Positions 48,428 to 58,235 of a DNA stretch of 64,000 nucleotides are shown one piece after another. The notes under the pieces are model-generated. The model did not search any database, was not told the origin of the DNA, and saw nothing but the letters and a program-made list of their open reading frames with translations. The stretch lies in the NCBI RefSeq assembly GCF_017301635.1, contig NZ_CP071091.1, positions 1,393,001 to 1,457,000 of the forward strand. The letters are read 5' to 3'. The position numbers and the translations under genes were made by a program. Every line of letters starts with the position of its first letter. The stretch's first letter is position 1. This DNA comes from Myxococcus landrumus (GTDB taxonomy: Bacteria; Myxococcota; Myxococcia; Myxococcales; Myxococcaceae).

Positions 48428-49015
48428 ATGTTTCCGCCTCCCCTCACCGCCCAGCGGACGAGCGACGTGCCGGCCGACAGGGACCTGCTTCAGCAGGTGG
48501 CCCTGGGCAGCGGCGCGGCGATGCGGGCGGTCTATTCCCGCTGTGGGGCCAAGGCCTTCGCGGTGGTGCTGCGGCTGTTGCCCACCCGAGCGGACGCGGA
48601 GGAGGTTCTCCAGGAGACGTTCCTCGAGGTGTGGCGGCGCGCGCGGGACTTCGACCCGGCGCGCGGTGGGCTGGAGACGTGGGTGTCGACGATTGCCCGC
48701 ACGCGGGCCATCGACCGGCTGCGCTCGATGGGAACGGCGGCCCGCGTCTCGGAGGGCGCGGCGCATCAGCCTCCGCCCTTGAGCGCGACACCGGTGTCTC
48801 CCGATGACGCGACGGCGCGGGGGCAGGACCGCGCGAGGGTGCGCGCGGCGATGGTCTCGCTGCCGTCCGAGCAGCGGGAAGTGGTGGAGCTGGCCTACTT
48901 CGAAGGGCTGTCCCAGCGGGAGATTGCAGAGCGCACCGGAGACCCCCTGGGCACGGTGAAGACCCGCGCGAGGCGCGCGCTGGAGAAGCTCGCGGACCTG
49001 CTGGGGCCCGAGTGA
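48428..49015 (+). CDS. ECF-subfamily RNA polymerase sigma factor
   Basis: 195 aa. Region 2: AMRAVYSRCGAKAFAVVLRL with ADAEEVLQETFLEVWRRA (core binding and -10 recognition) and STIARTRAIDRLRS; region 4: SLPSEQREVVELAYFEGLSQREIAERTG and GTVKTRARRALEKL (-35 HTH). No zinc anti-sigma (ZAS) gene follows; instead a response regulator and histidine kinase start 13 bp later. Possibly the two-component system and the sigma factor form one signalling operon. Confidence 0.93.
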   Translation: MFPPPLTAQRTSDVPADRDLLQQVALGSGAAMRAVYSRCGAKAFAVVLRLLPTRADAEEVLQETFLEVWRRARDFDPARGGLETWVSTIARTRAIDRLRSMGTAARVSEGAAHQPPPLSATPVSPDDATARGQDRARVRAAMVSLPSEQREVVELAYFEGLSQREIAERTGDPLGTVKTRARRALEKLADLLGPE

Positions 49016-49028
49016 GGGAGCGCGGTAC

Positions 49029-49703
49029 ATGCGAGAGCGCATCCTGGTGGTGGAGGACGATTCCCGGCTCGGCACGCAGATTGTCGAGCACCTGCGAGGC
49101 GCGGGCTTCGAGGCCACGTGGTGGATGGAGGGGCGCAGCCTCATGCCCGGAGCGCTGCCCGACGTGCGGCTGGTGGTGCTCGACCTGATGCTGCCGGGGA
49201 CGTACGGGCTGGACATGCTCAAGGCGCTCCGAGGTTTCTCGGAGGTGCCGGTGCTGATTCTCAGCGCGCGCAACGACACGCTGGACAAGGTGCGTGCGCT
49301 CAAGCTGGGCGCGGATGACTACCTGACGAAGCCCTTCTGGCCCGAGGAGCTCATCGAGCGGGTGCGCGCGCGGCTGCGGCGACCCGCGCTCTGCAAGGAG
49401 GGCGCGGTGCTGGAGCTGGGTCCATTGCGCGTCGACCTGCACGGGCGCGCGGTGCAGGTGGAGGGGCGCGTGGTGGAGTTGACGCGGGTGGAGTTCGAGG
49501 TGCTCGCGGCGCTGGCGCGCCGTCCCAGTGAAGCGGTGACGCGGCAGTGGTTGGCGGAGCACGTGCTGGACCCCACGCGAGAGGGGACGGAGCGCACGCT
49601 GGATGTCCACGTCTCACGGCTGCGGCGAAAGCTGGCGCCGACCCAGTGCGTGGAGACCGTGTGGGGTGTGGGCTACCGCCTGACTCCGAGGACGCGGGCG
49701 TGA
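49029..49703 (+). CDS. OmpR-family response regulator
   Basis: 224 aa. Receiver: LVVEDDSRLG acidic pair, phospho-acceptor Asp52 in LVVLDLMLPG, Ser/Lys at VLILSARND and DDYLTKPFWP. C-terminal winged helix: VVELTRVEFEVLAALARRPSEAV and ERTLDVHVSRLRRKL, ending ETVWGVGYRL. It overlaps the kinase start (GTGA). A DNA-binding activator partner of the adjacent kinase. Confidence 0.96.
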   Translation: MRERILVVEDDSRLGTQIVEHLRGAGFEATWWMEGRSLMPGALPDVRLVVLDLMLPGTYGLDMLKALRGFSEVPVLILSARNDTLDKVRALKLGADDYLTKPFWPEELIERVRARLRRPALCKEGAVLELGPLRVDLHGRAVQVEGRVVELTRVEFEVLAALARRPSEAVTRQWLAEHVLDPTREGTERTLDVHVSRLRRKLAPTQCVETVWGVGYRLTPRTRA

Positions 49704-51208
49704 AGCTTCGCACGCGACTGGCGCTCACCGCGGTGGTGGCGGTGATTCCGGTCGTGGTGGCCATGTTGCTGCTTCAGCGGTCGCTCTGGGAGTACTCGCA
49801 GGAAGATGCGCTCGAGGCCGCGGTGCTCGCGCGAATGCAGGTGGAGCGCGTGCGCTGTGAAGAGGCGCCCGAGACCTGGCGCCCCCGGCCCTCCGAGGAG
49901 GGGGTGTTGCCTGGCCGCGTCGTGTTCGAGGGCCAGGAGGAGCGGCGCATCCGGAGGCCTCGCCCCGAGGTCACCGAGGGGCCCGAGGGCCCTCGCCCGA
50001 AGAAGGCGGGACGGGAGCCGACGTTCGTGACGCTCTTCCCCTACGACTCACGCCTGTCGTCCCGGAATGCGCTCGCGCCCGGGCTCACGGAGGACGTGCG
50101 GGAATCGGTGCGCGCGGGGATGGTCGCCCGCCGCTTCGAGCAGGAGGGGCGGGAGGTGCTCGACCTGTGGGTGCGCATGCCGTGGGAGGACGGGCCCTGT
50201 GCCTTCGTCCTGGCCCGGAGCGTGGAGCCGCCTCGTCCGTCGCGACTGGTCCTCGTGCCGCTCAAGGACTGGACCTTGCTGGTGTTCACCGTGGTGGCGG
50301 CGGTGGTGCTGGCGCTGGGCTCGGTGGTGCGGCGGGTCCGCGTGCTCACCGAGGAGGTCCGTGCGTCGGCGCGCAGTGGCTACGCGCAGGCGGTGTCGGT
50401 GCGGGGCCAGGACGAGATCGCGGACCTGGCGAGGGCCTTCCAGGAGGCTCGCGCGGAGATTCAAGCGCGCATGGCGCATCAAGAGGCGCGTGAGCAGGGG
50501 CTGCGGGACTTCCTCGCGAACACGACCCATGACGTGATGACGCCGCTCACGGTGCTCCAGGGGCACCTGTCCGCGATGCAGCGGCGGTTGTCCCAGGGCG
50601 AGCACGTGGGCGCGAGCGAGGTGAGCTCCGCCATGAGTGAGTCGCACTACATGGCCTCCCTGGTCCACAACCTCGCCGCGGCGACGCGGCTCGAAGCGGG
50701 CGCGCCCCATGTGCAGCGCGCACCGGTGGACTTGAACGACGTGGTTGCCCGAGTCCTCGGACGCCATCGGCCCATCGCGCGGCAGCGGAGCATCGAGCTG
50801 GAGAGCGGCGTTCCCGCGACGCCCGTGCGGGTGATGGGGGACGTGACGCTCATCGAGCAGGCCGTGAGCAACGTGGTGGCCAATGGCGTGCGCCATGGCC
50901 ATGACGGGGGACACGTGGCGGTGGTGCTGGAGGGTCGGCGGGATGGCGGGTTCCAGCTCCGGGTCGTCGATGACGGGCCTGGGATTCCCGAAGCGGAGCG
51001 GGCGCGCATCCTGGAGCGAGGCTTCCGAGGCAACGCCGCGCGAACCCGTTCGCCGGAAGGCCAGGGCCTGGGGCTGCACATCGCGCACCACGTGGCCCGG
51101 GTCCATGGCTGGAGTCTGACGCTGGGCCCGTCCGCGCACGGGGGACTCGAGGTGTGCTTCTCGTGCGAGGGCGTCTCAGGAGAAGCGCGCGAGGAACGCC
51201 GCGAGTAG
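49700..51208 (+). CDS. sensor histidine kinase
   Basis: 502 aa from a GTG at 49700 that overlaps the regulator's stop. TM1 (LALTAVVAVIPVVVAMLLL), a 170-residue periplasmic sensor rich in Arg/Pro/Glu, TM2 (LLVFTVVAAVVLALGSVV), HAMP, HisKA with phospho-His277 in NTTHDVMTPLTVL, and HATPase with NVVANGVRHG (N box), VDDGPGIPEAER (G1) and GQGLGLHIAHHVA (G2). The signal is unknown. The last 33 bp overlap the convergent small gene. Confidence 0.95.
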   Translation: MKLRTRLALTAVVAVIPVVVAMLLLQRSLWEYSQEDALEAAVLARMQVERVRCEEAPETWRPRPSEEGVLPGRVVFEGQEERRIRRPRPEVTEGPEGPRPKKAGREPTFVTLFPYDSRLSSRNALAPGLTEDVRESVRAGMVARRFEQEGREVLDLWVRMPWEDGPCAFVLARSVEPPRPSRLVLVPLKDWTLLVFTVVAAVVLALGSVVRRVRVLTEEVRASARSGYAQAVSVRGQDEIADLARAFQEARAEIQARMAHQEAREQGLRDFLANTTHDVMTPLTVLQGHLSAMQRRLSQGEHVGASEVSSAMSESHYMASLVHNLAAATRLEAGAPHVQRAPVDLNDVVARVLGRHRPIARQRSIELESGVPATPVRVMGDVTLIEQAVSNVVANGVRHGHDGGHVAVVLEGRRDGGFQLRVVDDGPGIPEAERARILERGFRGNAARTRSPEGQGLGLHIAHHVARVHGWSLTLGPSAHGGLEVCFSCEGVSGEAREERRE

Positions 51209-51547
51209 GGGACCTCCGCGCCGGGCCTCCTCGGCCGACGTGGGGCCTCCTTCGCGGAGCTGTGCGCGCAGCTCCTCGAGCGCGGGCTTCATCGCCTCGA
51301 AGGCCGCGAGGGCCTGCTCCGCCTGGTCGAAGAAGCGGTGATGCAGAAGCCACCCTGTCACGGAACAGGAGACGGCGTGGAAGGAGCGCGACTCGTCCAC
51401 CTCGTAGGTGAGGCGCAGTTGGCCGGCGAAGTCCTCGTCACGCGCGATGGTGCCTCCTTGGGAGCCCATCCAGCCGAGGGTGCTGCCCGCGTCAAAAGAC
51501 ACCCAGCCCGTCATGGCTTTCTCCAACAAAAGACGTGCGTTCGACAT
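51176..51547 (-). CDS. conserved small cytoplasmic protein, unknown
   Basis: 123 aa from ATG 51547 (AAGGTGAGAG upstream). N-terminal MSNARLLLEKAMTGWVSFDA then beta-like text (LRLTYEVDESRSFHAVSCSV, TGWLLHHRFFDQAEQALAAF) and a helical, charged C-terminus. No recognised domain and no signal peptide. Its position over the kinase 3' end, on the other strand, gives no functional clue. Confidence 0.6.
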   Translation of the reverse strand: MSNARLLLEKAMTGWVSFDAGSTLGWMGSQGGTIARDEDFAGQLRLTYEVDESRSFHAVSCSVTGWLLHHRFFDQAEQALAAFEAMKPALEELRAQLREGGPTSAEEARRGGPLLAAFLARFS

Positions 51548-51720
51548 GCTCTCACCTTGGTGCGCGACCCCTCGTCTCCGGGGCAACGGAGCCCTGGTTG
51601 TCGACGATGGATGCAGGGTGTCACGAATCTTGCGGCCGCGCGTGTGCGCGGTGTTCAGGGGAACAGTGCGTCATCACGTGGTTTGTGTGGCGATGGCCTA
51701 GCGCCTAACCTGCCGCGTCC

Positions 51721-52413
51721 ATGAAGGCGATCCTTGTCTCCCTTTTCGTGCTGGCCTCGGCTCCTCGAGGAGCCACGCCGGCGATTCCTCCGGAGGCGCT
51801 CGCGGCGCCGCCGGTCTCCGATGATTCTCCGACGGCCTGGTCCTGCACCATCGACACACTTCGCGAAGGCAAGGAGTGTGTCTTTGAATCCGATGACAGT
51901 CGCGGGGCGCCCAGCGCGGAGCAGGACGCCGCCAACCGCAAGACGATGAAGGACCTGGCGCGTGTGCTGTGCACGGAGGTGGTCGCCAATGCCCGGGAAG
52001 GGCGCTCCGACGCGACGCTGGTCACCTTGTGCGAGCGCCGCTACGTCTCCGCCACCGAGCAGTGCGGCATGGGCGGAAGCACTCCCGTGGTGGATGTGAA
52101 GGGCCGCTTCGCCGCGGGGGCTCGGAGCTGTTACCGGGGGCTGTCCACCGTCCTCCAGGAGACGCAGCTCATGGCGACGGTGGCCTCGTCCTGTTGTGAG
52201 TGCGCCGCGCGCCGTGGCTGTCCTGGCACGGGAGACCGGTGCTACGCGGATGTGTCCCAGCAGATGTCCAGCCCCGCGACGCTCGCGTGCTTGAGCGAGC
52301 GCTGCGAGGACGTGTGCTCCGTCGTGTTGCCCGCGAGTGGTGCCGGTGCTCGCTCCGCCCCCAAGTCCCCTGAAAAGGAGCGGTCCACCCGCTCTGGTTC
52401 CGCCTCGCTGTAG
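51721..52413 (+). CDS. secreted cysteine-rich protein, unknown
   Basis: 230 aa with a short signal peptide (MKAILVSLFVLASAPRGATP). Fourteen cysteines, several clustered (SSCCECAARRGCPG, LACLSERCEDVCSV), suggest a disulfide-bonded extracytoplasmic protein. A low-complexity Ser/Arg tail ends it. Not a recognised family; 17 bp before a lipoprotein gene, so likely co-expressed. Confidence 0.65.
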   Translation: MKAILVSLFVLASAPRGATPAIPPEALAAPPVSDDSPTAWSCTIDTLREGKECVFESDDSRGAPSAEQDAANRKTMKDLARVLCTEVVANAREGRSDATLVTLCERRYVSATEQCGMGGSTPVVDVKGRFAAGARSCYRGLSTVLQETQLMATVASSCCECAARRGCPGTGDRCYADVSQQMSSPATLACLSERCEDVCSVVLPASGAGARSAPKSPEKERSTRSGSASL

Positions 52414-52430
52414 GAGTAGGAGTTCGTTTC

Positions 52431-53384
52431 ATGCACCACCCATCCTGGTCTCTTCCCACCTGGGCCCTGCTGGGCTCGCTCGCCGCGGGCTGCGCCGCGT
52501 CTCATTCCCACGTGACGTGGTCGGACGTGCCGTCCCGCGAGCCGGCGCCCATCGTCACGCGCACCCCGGAGGCACCTCCGCCGGGAGCGAAGGAGGACCC
52601 CAAGGGGTTCGTCGCGCGCTTCCCCAACCCCGCGGTGTGTGAAGCCGCCGCGCGCAGGCTCCAGGCGGAGTCACGCGAGGAGGGCTGGGCGGCCATCAAG
52701 GCCTGCATCGAGCTGACGCCCTTCACTCAGATGCGGGCGCTGTTGTCGGGGCCGTGGAACGAGGACCTGCGCATGCGTCCCGAGGCGGCCTCGCTCATCG
52801 CCCGCGTGGTCGCGCAGCGCGGGGGCAGCGTGCGCGGAGAGCTTCAGTATCTCCAGGAGCAGAAGATCCCCATCTTCTCCCTGGCCTCCGCGGTGGACCG
52901 GCCCGACACCTACAAGGGGCGCTACGTGTTGCTGCGCGCCCAGGTGGCGGACCAGCGGTCGGAAGGGGAGAAGCCCACGGTCTGGCTGGTGGAGCACGCC
53001 CTGTCCTCGGTGGAGACGAACATGTCGGTGGGGTCGGGCGAGAGCTTCGACACCACGACCACGACGTCCGGGGACCTGAACGGGCAGACACAGCTCACCG
53101 GGCCCGGACAACTGGGGGGCAGCGTGAGCACGCGCGAGGAGAGCTTCGCCTCCACGACGCGCAAGCACTACGACAACATCTCGGATGAGACGGGCCGCGA
53201 GGCCCTGGGCCGGCTGCCCAATGCGGACCCGTTCCTGGAGGCCCGCCGCGACTACGTCATCCTGGCGCGGTTCGACGGGGTGCGGCTCACGTCGGGAGGG
53301 GCGGATGATGACTCCGAGGCGCCTCGCATCCCGGTCCTCACCATCGTCAGCTACCACGCACCTCAGGAGCTGGTCGTCTACTGA
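52431..53384 (+). CDS. lipoprotein, unknown function
   Basis: 317 aa. A lipobox LGSLAAGC (Cys20-ish) marks lipid anchoring, with SHSHVTWSDV after it. A Pro-rich spacer, then a folded region containing RYVLLRAQVADQRSEG and YVILARFDGVRLTSGG, and a Ser/Thr/Gly-rich loop (about 195-235). No known domain. In a pair with the Cys-rich secreted gene. A hairpin lies 29 bp past its stop. Confidence 0.7.
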   Translation: MHHPSWSLPTWALLGSLAAGCAASHSHVTWSDVPSREPAPIVTRTPEAPPPGAKEDPKGFVARFPNPAVCEAAARRLQAESREEGWAAIKACIELTPFTQMRALLSGPWNEDLRMRPEAASLIARVVAQRGGSVRGELQYLQEQKIPIFSLASAVDRPDTYKGRYVLLRAQVADQRSEGEKPTVWLVEHALSSVETNMSVGSGESFDTTTTTSGDLNGQTQLTGPGQLGGSVSTREESFASTTRKHYDNISDETGREALGRLPNADPFLEARRDYVILARFDGVRLTSGGADDDSEAPRIPVLTIVSYHAPQELVVY

Positions 53385-53412
53385 GGGGGCTTGCGGGGCG
53401 GACGCGGGACAT

Positions 53413-53450
53413 AAAAAACGAGGCGCCGGAACCGCGTCCCGACGCCTCGT
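53413..53450 (-). terminator. intrinsic terminator for the leftward DUF4382 gene
   Basis: ACGAGGCG (53418-53425) and CGCCTCGT (53443-53450) form an 8-bp stem; on the + strand five A residues precede the first arm, so read leftward the stem is followed by a T tract. This is a classic rho-independent terminator for the gene at 53611-54543. It could also stall rightward transcripts of the lipoprotein gene, though without a T tract. Confidence 0.8.
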
Positions 53451-53494
53451 CTGGGGAGCTGGCCCCGCGCCAACTCCACCTGAGTAGAACACTC

Positions 53495-53571
53495 CGGGAA
53501 AAATCCTGGAGGCCTCAGGGGGGAGACCTCCTGGGCCTCCCACCGGCCACATCGGTCCGGGATTTTTCCCG
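53495..53571. repeat. perfect 12-bp inverted repeat with nested hairpin
   Basis: CGGGAAAAATCC (53495-53506) and GGATTTTTCCCG (53560-53571) are exact inverses; inside, GGAGGCC (53508-53514) and GGCCTCC (53534-53540) form a second stem. This would extrude a cruciform or fold into a long RNA hairpin between the terminator and the leftward gene's stop. Flanks carry TGAGTAG at both sides. Confidence 0.75.
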
Positions 53572-53610
53572 ACCACCCCGCTTGAGTAGGGCGTTGTAAT
53601 CCGGAGTGGC

Positions 53611-54543
53611 CTACCGGAGCAGGGCGCTGCTGACGACCAGGGACTGGGTGCTGTCCCGGCCGGACTCCAGCTTGAACGTCACCGGCTGACCGGGCGTGGT
53701 GGTGACCGTCACGCCCGCGGGGGCCGCGAGCTCGACCTGGAAGTTCCCGGGGAAGAGGAACTTGAAGCTGGCCTCGTAGGTCCCGTCCGCGTTGGCGTCC
53801 GTCAGGAAGAGTCGCTCCTGGGTCCCCTCGGCGTTGATGAGCACCGCCTGGAAGTCCGCGAGGGTCAGCGCCTTGCCCTCGATGGTGGGCAGCGTGACGC
53901 CCGCGCCCAGCTTCACCTCGACATTGACGCTCGCGGACGCCGTCACCTCGGCGGCCTTGATGACCGGGCTCATCACCCAGCGGCCCGAGCCACCCGCCTG
54001 CTTGCCGAAGCTCTGCGCCACGTCGAAGTCGACCAGGAGGATCTTCTGCTCGCCCTCGATGGTCAGCTTCTCGTCGAACTTCACCTTCAGGCCGGACGAG
54101 TCGTAGCTGGGCATGTGGAGCTCGCCGGAGACGACCGCGCCCGCCGGGAGCCCCGCGTAGTTGTTCGACGTGGCGAAGATGGACGTGGTGCCGTCCGCGT
54201 TGCGCGTCTCCAGATAGCCGCCGCTGATGACGAAGCGAAGCTGGTGGTACTCCCCGTCCGGAACCTCGGCCTCCGAGACGAGCTCCGACGTGGCGTTGGC
54301 CAGGTCGAGCAGGCTCACGGTGACGGGCTCGTCGCGCAGCACGACACGGCCACCCTTGTCATCGCCACCCTGGAGATAGATGGAGGAGATGGTGACCACG
54401 GCCTTTTCGATGCCATCTCCCGGTGCGTCCGTGAGGAGGATGGAGACCTTGCCCTTGTCCTCGCCACAGCCCATCAATGGCAATAGCAATGCAATGGCAA
54501 CAATCGAGACAAAGCTCGAACGACGAAGTCCGGTGAACGACAT
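53611..54543 (-). CDS. DUF4382-type lipoprotein
   Basis: 310 aa from ATG 54543. Lipobox LPLMGCGED, then VSILLTDAPGDGIEKAVVTI, the start of a DUF4382 beta-sandwich domain (about 30-180), and a C-terminal part (TYEASFKFLFPGNFQVEL) with Ig-like strands. Members are extracytoplasmic and of unknown function. The terminator at 53413 follows it. A sigma-54-like element lies about 103 bp upstream and an FHA sigma-54 activator is the next gene up. Confidence 0.8.
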   Translation of the reverse strand: MSFTGLRRSSFVSIVAIALLLPLMGCGEDKGKVSILLTDAPGDGIEKAVVTISSIYLQGGDDKGGRVVLRDEPVTVSLLDLANATSELVSEAEVPDGEYHQLRFVISGGYLETRNADGTTSIFATSNNYAGLPAGAVVSGELHMPSYDSSGLKVKFDEKLTIEGEQKILLVDFDVAQSFGKQAGGSGRWVMSPVIKAAEVTASASVNVEVKLGAGVTLPTIEGKALTLADFQAVLINAEGTQERLFLTDANADGTYEASFKFLFPGNFQVELAAPAGVTVTTTPGQPVTFKLESGRDSTQSLVVSSALLR

Positions 54544-54645
54544 GATGGGCGTTGCTCCGACGTGAAGGGGCCGCGATAAAGGCTGGCCGTTCGTCCCTAG
54601 GGACTCGCCGTGGAAATCATCGGCCACGGGCGTGCCGCGCCAAGA

Positions 54646-54661
54646 TGCGCGATGCGTGCCT
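54646..54661 (-). promoter_or_regulatory. candidate sigma-54 promoter for the DUF4382 gene
   Basis: Read leftward, AGGCACG then GCA at the right distance (positions 54661 down to 54646) keeps GG at -24 and GC at -12, with mismatches in the TT before GC. It lies between the DUF4382 gene and the sigma-54 activator gene, a sensible arrangement, but the match is imperfect. Confidence 0.3.
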
Positions 54662-54671
54662 TCAGGGGGCA

Positions 54672-54700
54672 CCCACCGTGGAATCAGGTCTCACGGTGGG
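54672..54700. repeat. 9-bp perfect inverted repeat just past the sigma-54 activator's stop
   Basis: CCCACCGTG (54672-54680), 11-nt loop, CACGGTGGG (54692-54700). It starts 17 bp beyond the stop of the leftward activator gene. No T tract follows, so it may be a rho-dependent or mRNA-stabilising hairpin, or an enhancer site for the activator upstream of the DUF4382 promoter candidate. Confidence 0.6.
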
Positions 54701-54717
54701 CGAGGGGAAGCGTGGAT

Positions 54718-56100
<1,383 letters not shown>

Positions 56101-56160
56101 AGCACGGGGGGACCTGGGAAGTTCGGACTCTCGGGAATATGCGGTAGGTTCCGGTTTGCT

Positions 56161-58200
56161 ATGGCCTTGCAGCCCGGCGACAAATTCGGCCGATACGAGC
56201 TGGTGTCTTGGCTTGGTCGGGGGGGAATGGCGGAGACGTGGCGCGCCCGATGGAGGGGCGACGCTGGCGTCACCAAGTCCGTCCTGATCAAGCGGGTGCT
56301 GCCCGAGTTCGACTCGGACGAGGCGCTCGTGTCGATGTTCATCAACGAGGCGCGCATCTCCGCTTCGCTGTCCCACGGGAACATCGCCCAGGTCTTCGAT
56401 TTCGGGAGGGTGGAGGGCCAGTACTACCTCGCCATGGAGCTGGTGGATGGGCAGCCCCTGCATCGCGTGCTGAAGCGCGCGGCGACAACGGGCCTGCCGC
56501 GTCTGCCCATTCCGCTCGCCACATACATCGCGTTGGAGATGTGCCGGGGCCTGCACTACGCGCACACGCGCTTGGACGACAAGGGGGCTCCGCTGAGCAT
56601 CGTCCACCGGGACATCTCCCCGGACAATGTGCTGATCAGCTACGAGGGCCAGGTCAAGATTGTCGACTTCGGCATCGCGAAGGCGCGCATGGCGCGCAAC
56701 TTCAAGACCGAACCGGGCGTGGTGAAGGGCAAGTACCTGTTCTTCTCTCCCGAGCAGGCACGCGGCCATGAGGTGGATGCCCGCACCGATGTCTGGGCCA
56801 CGGGGCTGGTGTTGTACGAGATGCTCTGTGGCCAGCCTCCCGTCACGGGGAGCCAGGCGTCGGTGATGATGCGGCTGGCGAACGGGGAGTTTCCGTCCCC
56901 TCGGAAGGTCCGAGGAGAGCTGCCGGTGGAGTTGGACGCGCTGGTCATGCGTGCGTTGTCGGTGGACTTGAACAAGCGCTACGAGTCCGCGAATGCCTTC
57001 GCGGATGCGCTGGCGGGGTTCCTGTATTCCTTCGCGCCGCGCTTCTCGACGATGAACGTGGCGTACCTGGTCCGCGAGCTGTTCCGGGCGGACATGGTGG
57101 CGGAGGGGCGCGAGCTGGCGGTGCCGCAGGCCTTCGTCGATGAGCTGGCGATGTGGCGGGCCGGTGGGGCTCCGGAGGCATCGAAGCGGGCGCCGACGCA
57201 GGAGGAGATTGCTCGAGTCACCACGGAGCCGAGGGGCGTGCGCAAGCTCCAGACGCCGGCGGCGCGGAAGATGTTGCCGCCTTCGACGGCGAGGCTGCCT
57301 GTGCCTGTCGCCGAGCAGCCAGACGTGGAGCCGCACACCGCGAAGGCGATGGGCCTTCGAGAGGGGGGACTGAAGTGGGTCGTGGTCCTGGCTTCCGCGC
57401 TGGTACTGGTGGGGGGCGTGGTCGTGTACCACGAGGACCCTGGCGGTGCGCCCGCGGTGACGGAGAAGGGGAAACAGGTGGAGATGTCGCCCGTGACTCC
57501 CATTCTCTCCGCGACACCGGAGAGTCGCCCCGAGTCGGACCTCCGGCAGGCCCGGGCATTGTTTGACAAGGGTTTGTTCGCGAGGGCCGTGGCCTTGACG
57601 GAGTCATGCCTCACCGCCGAGCCCGATCATCCTGATTGTCTGATGATCTCCGGTGCGAGCCTGGCACGCCTGGATCGGTTCGAGGAGGCGGTTCAGCAAT
57701 ACCAACGCTTCATTGAAAAGCACGCAGACCATCCACACGCATCGACGGTGCGCACGATGCGGGATGAGTATGCCCGGAGGATTCCTTCTCCTTCCCCTCC
57801 AGCCGTCGAGCCCAAGCTGCCCGTGGTGTCGGCCCCTCCGGTCGAAGTTGCCGATCCTCCTGTTGAAGCCGCTCGACGCCCGACGCCAGCCAGGCCCGTT
57901 GTGATCGATGCGCAGAGAGAGGCTCGATCAAGTGTGTTGGTGTCGAGCGCTCAACGCCTGATCAAGATGAACAAGTACACCGAAGCAAGGCGTGCCGCGG
58001 AGAAGTGCAAGGCTGAGTTCCCAGACGAGGCAGATTGTTATCTGCTCTTGGGAATCACGTCCGCGCGATTGAACATGCTGGAGGAGGGAGCTCGGTACTA
58101 CAGGCGATTTCTCGAGCTTGCGCCTGCGAACCATCCCTATCGGAGGGGAGTTGAGGATCAGCTCAAGTACTACGACGCCTCCACGCGCACGATCCGATGA
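56161..58200 (+). CDS. Ser/Thr protein kinase 1, membrane-anchored, with C-terminal TPR-like repeats
   Basis: 679 aa. Kinase domain about 12-280: LGRGGMAETWRARW (P-loop), SVLIKRVLPEF (Lys), IVHRDISPDNVL (catalytic Asp151), KIVDFGIAKARM and APE-like SPEQARGHEVDARTD. A TM helix (about 404-424, KWVVVLASALVLVGGVVVY) separates it from a C-terminal part with two TPR-like blocks (about 455-530 and 580-670, e.g. ALFDKGLFARAVALTESCL). Probably phosphorylates the divergent FHA activator or neighbours. First of four tandem kinases. Confidence 0.96.
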   Translation: MALQPGDKFGRYELVSWLGRGGMAETWRARWRGDAGVTKSVLIKRVLPEFDSDEALVSMFINEARISASLSHGNIAQVFDFGRVEGQYYLAMELVDGQPLHRVLKRAATTGLPRLPIPLATYIALEMCRGLHYAHTRLDDKGAPLSIVHRDISPDNVLISYEGQVKIVDFGIAKARMARNFKTEPGVVKGKYLFFSPEQARGHEVDARTDVWATGLVLYEMLCGQPPVTGSQASVMMRLANGEFPSPRKVRGELPVELDALVMRALSVDLNKRYESANAFADALAGFLYSFAPRFSTMNVAYLVRELFRADMVAEGRELAVPQAFVDELAMWRAGGAPEASKRAPTQEEIARVTTEPRGVRKLQTPAARKMLPPSTARLPVPVAEQPDVEPHTAKAMGLREGGLKWVVVLASALVLVGGVVVYHEDPGGAPAVTEKGKQVEMSPVTPILSATPESRPESDLRQARALFDKGLFARAVALTESCLTAEPDHPDCLMISGASLARLDRFEEAVQQYQRFIEKHADHPHASTVRTMRDEYARRIPSPSPPAVEPKLPVVSAPPVEVADPPVEAARRPTPARPVVIDAQREARSSVLVSSAQRLIKMNKYTEARRAAEKCKAEFPDEADCYLLLGITSARLNMLEEGARYYRRFLELAPANHPYRRGVEDQLKYYDASTRTIR

Positions 58201-58235
58201 CCTGACCTTCCTACCCCCCCTCGCATGTATTCCTC

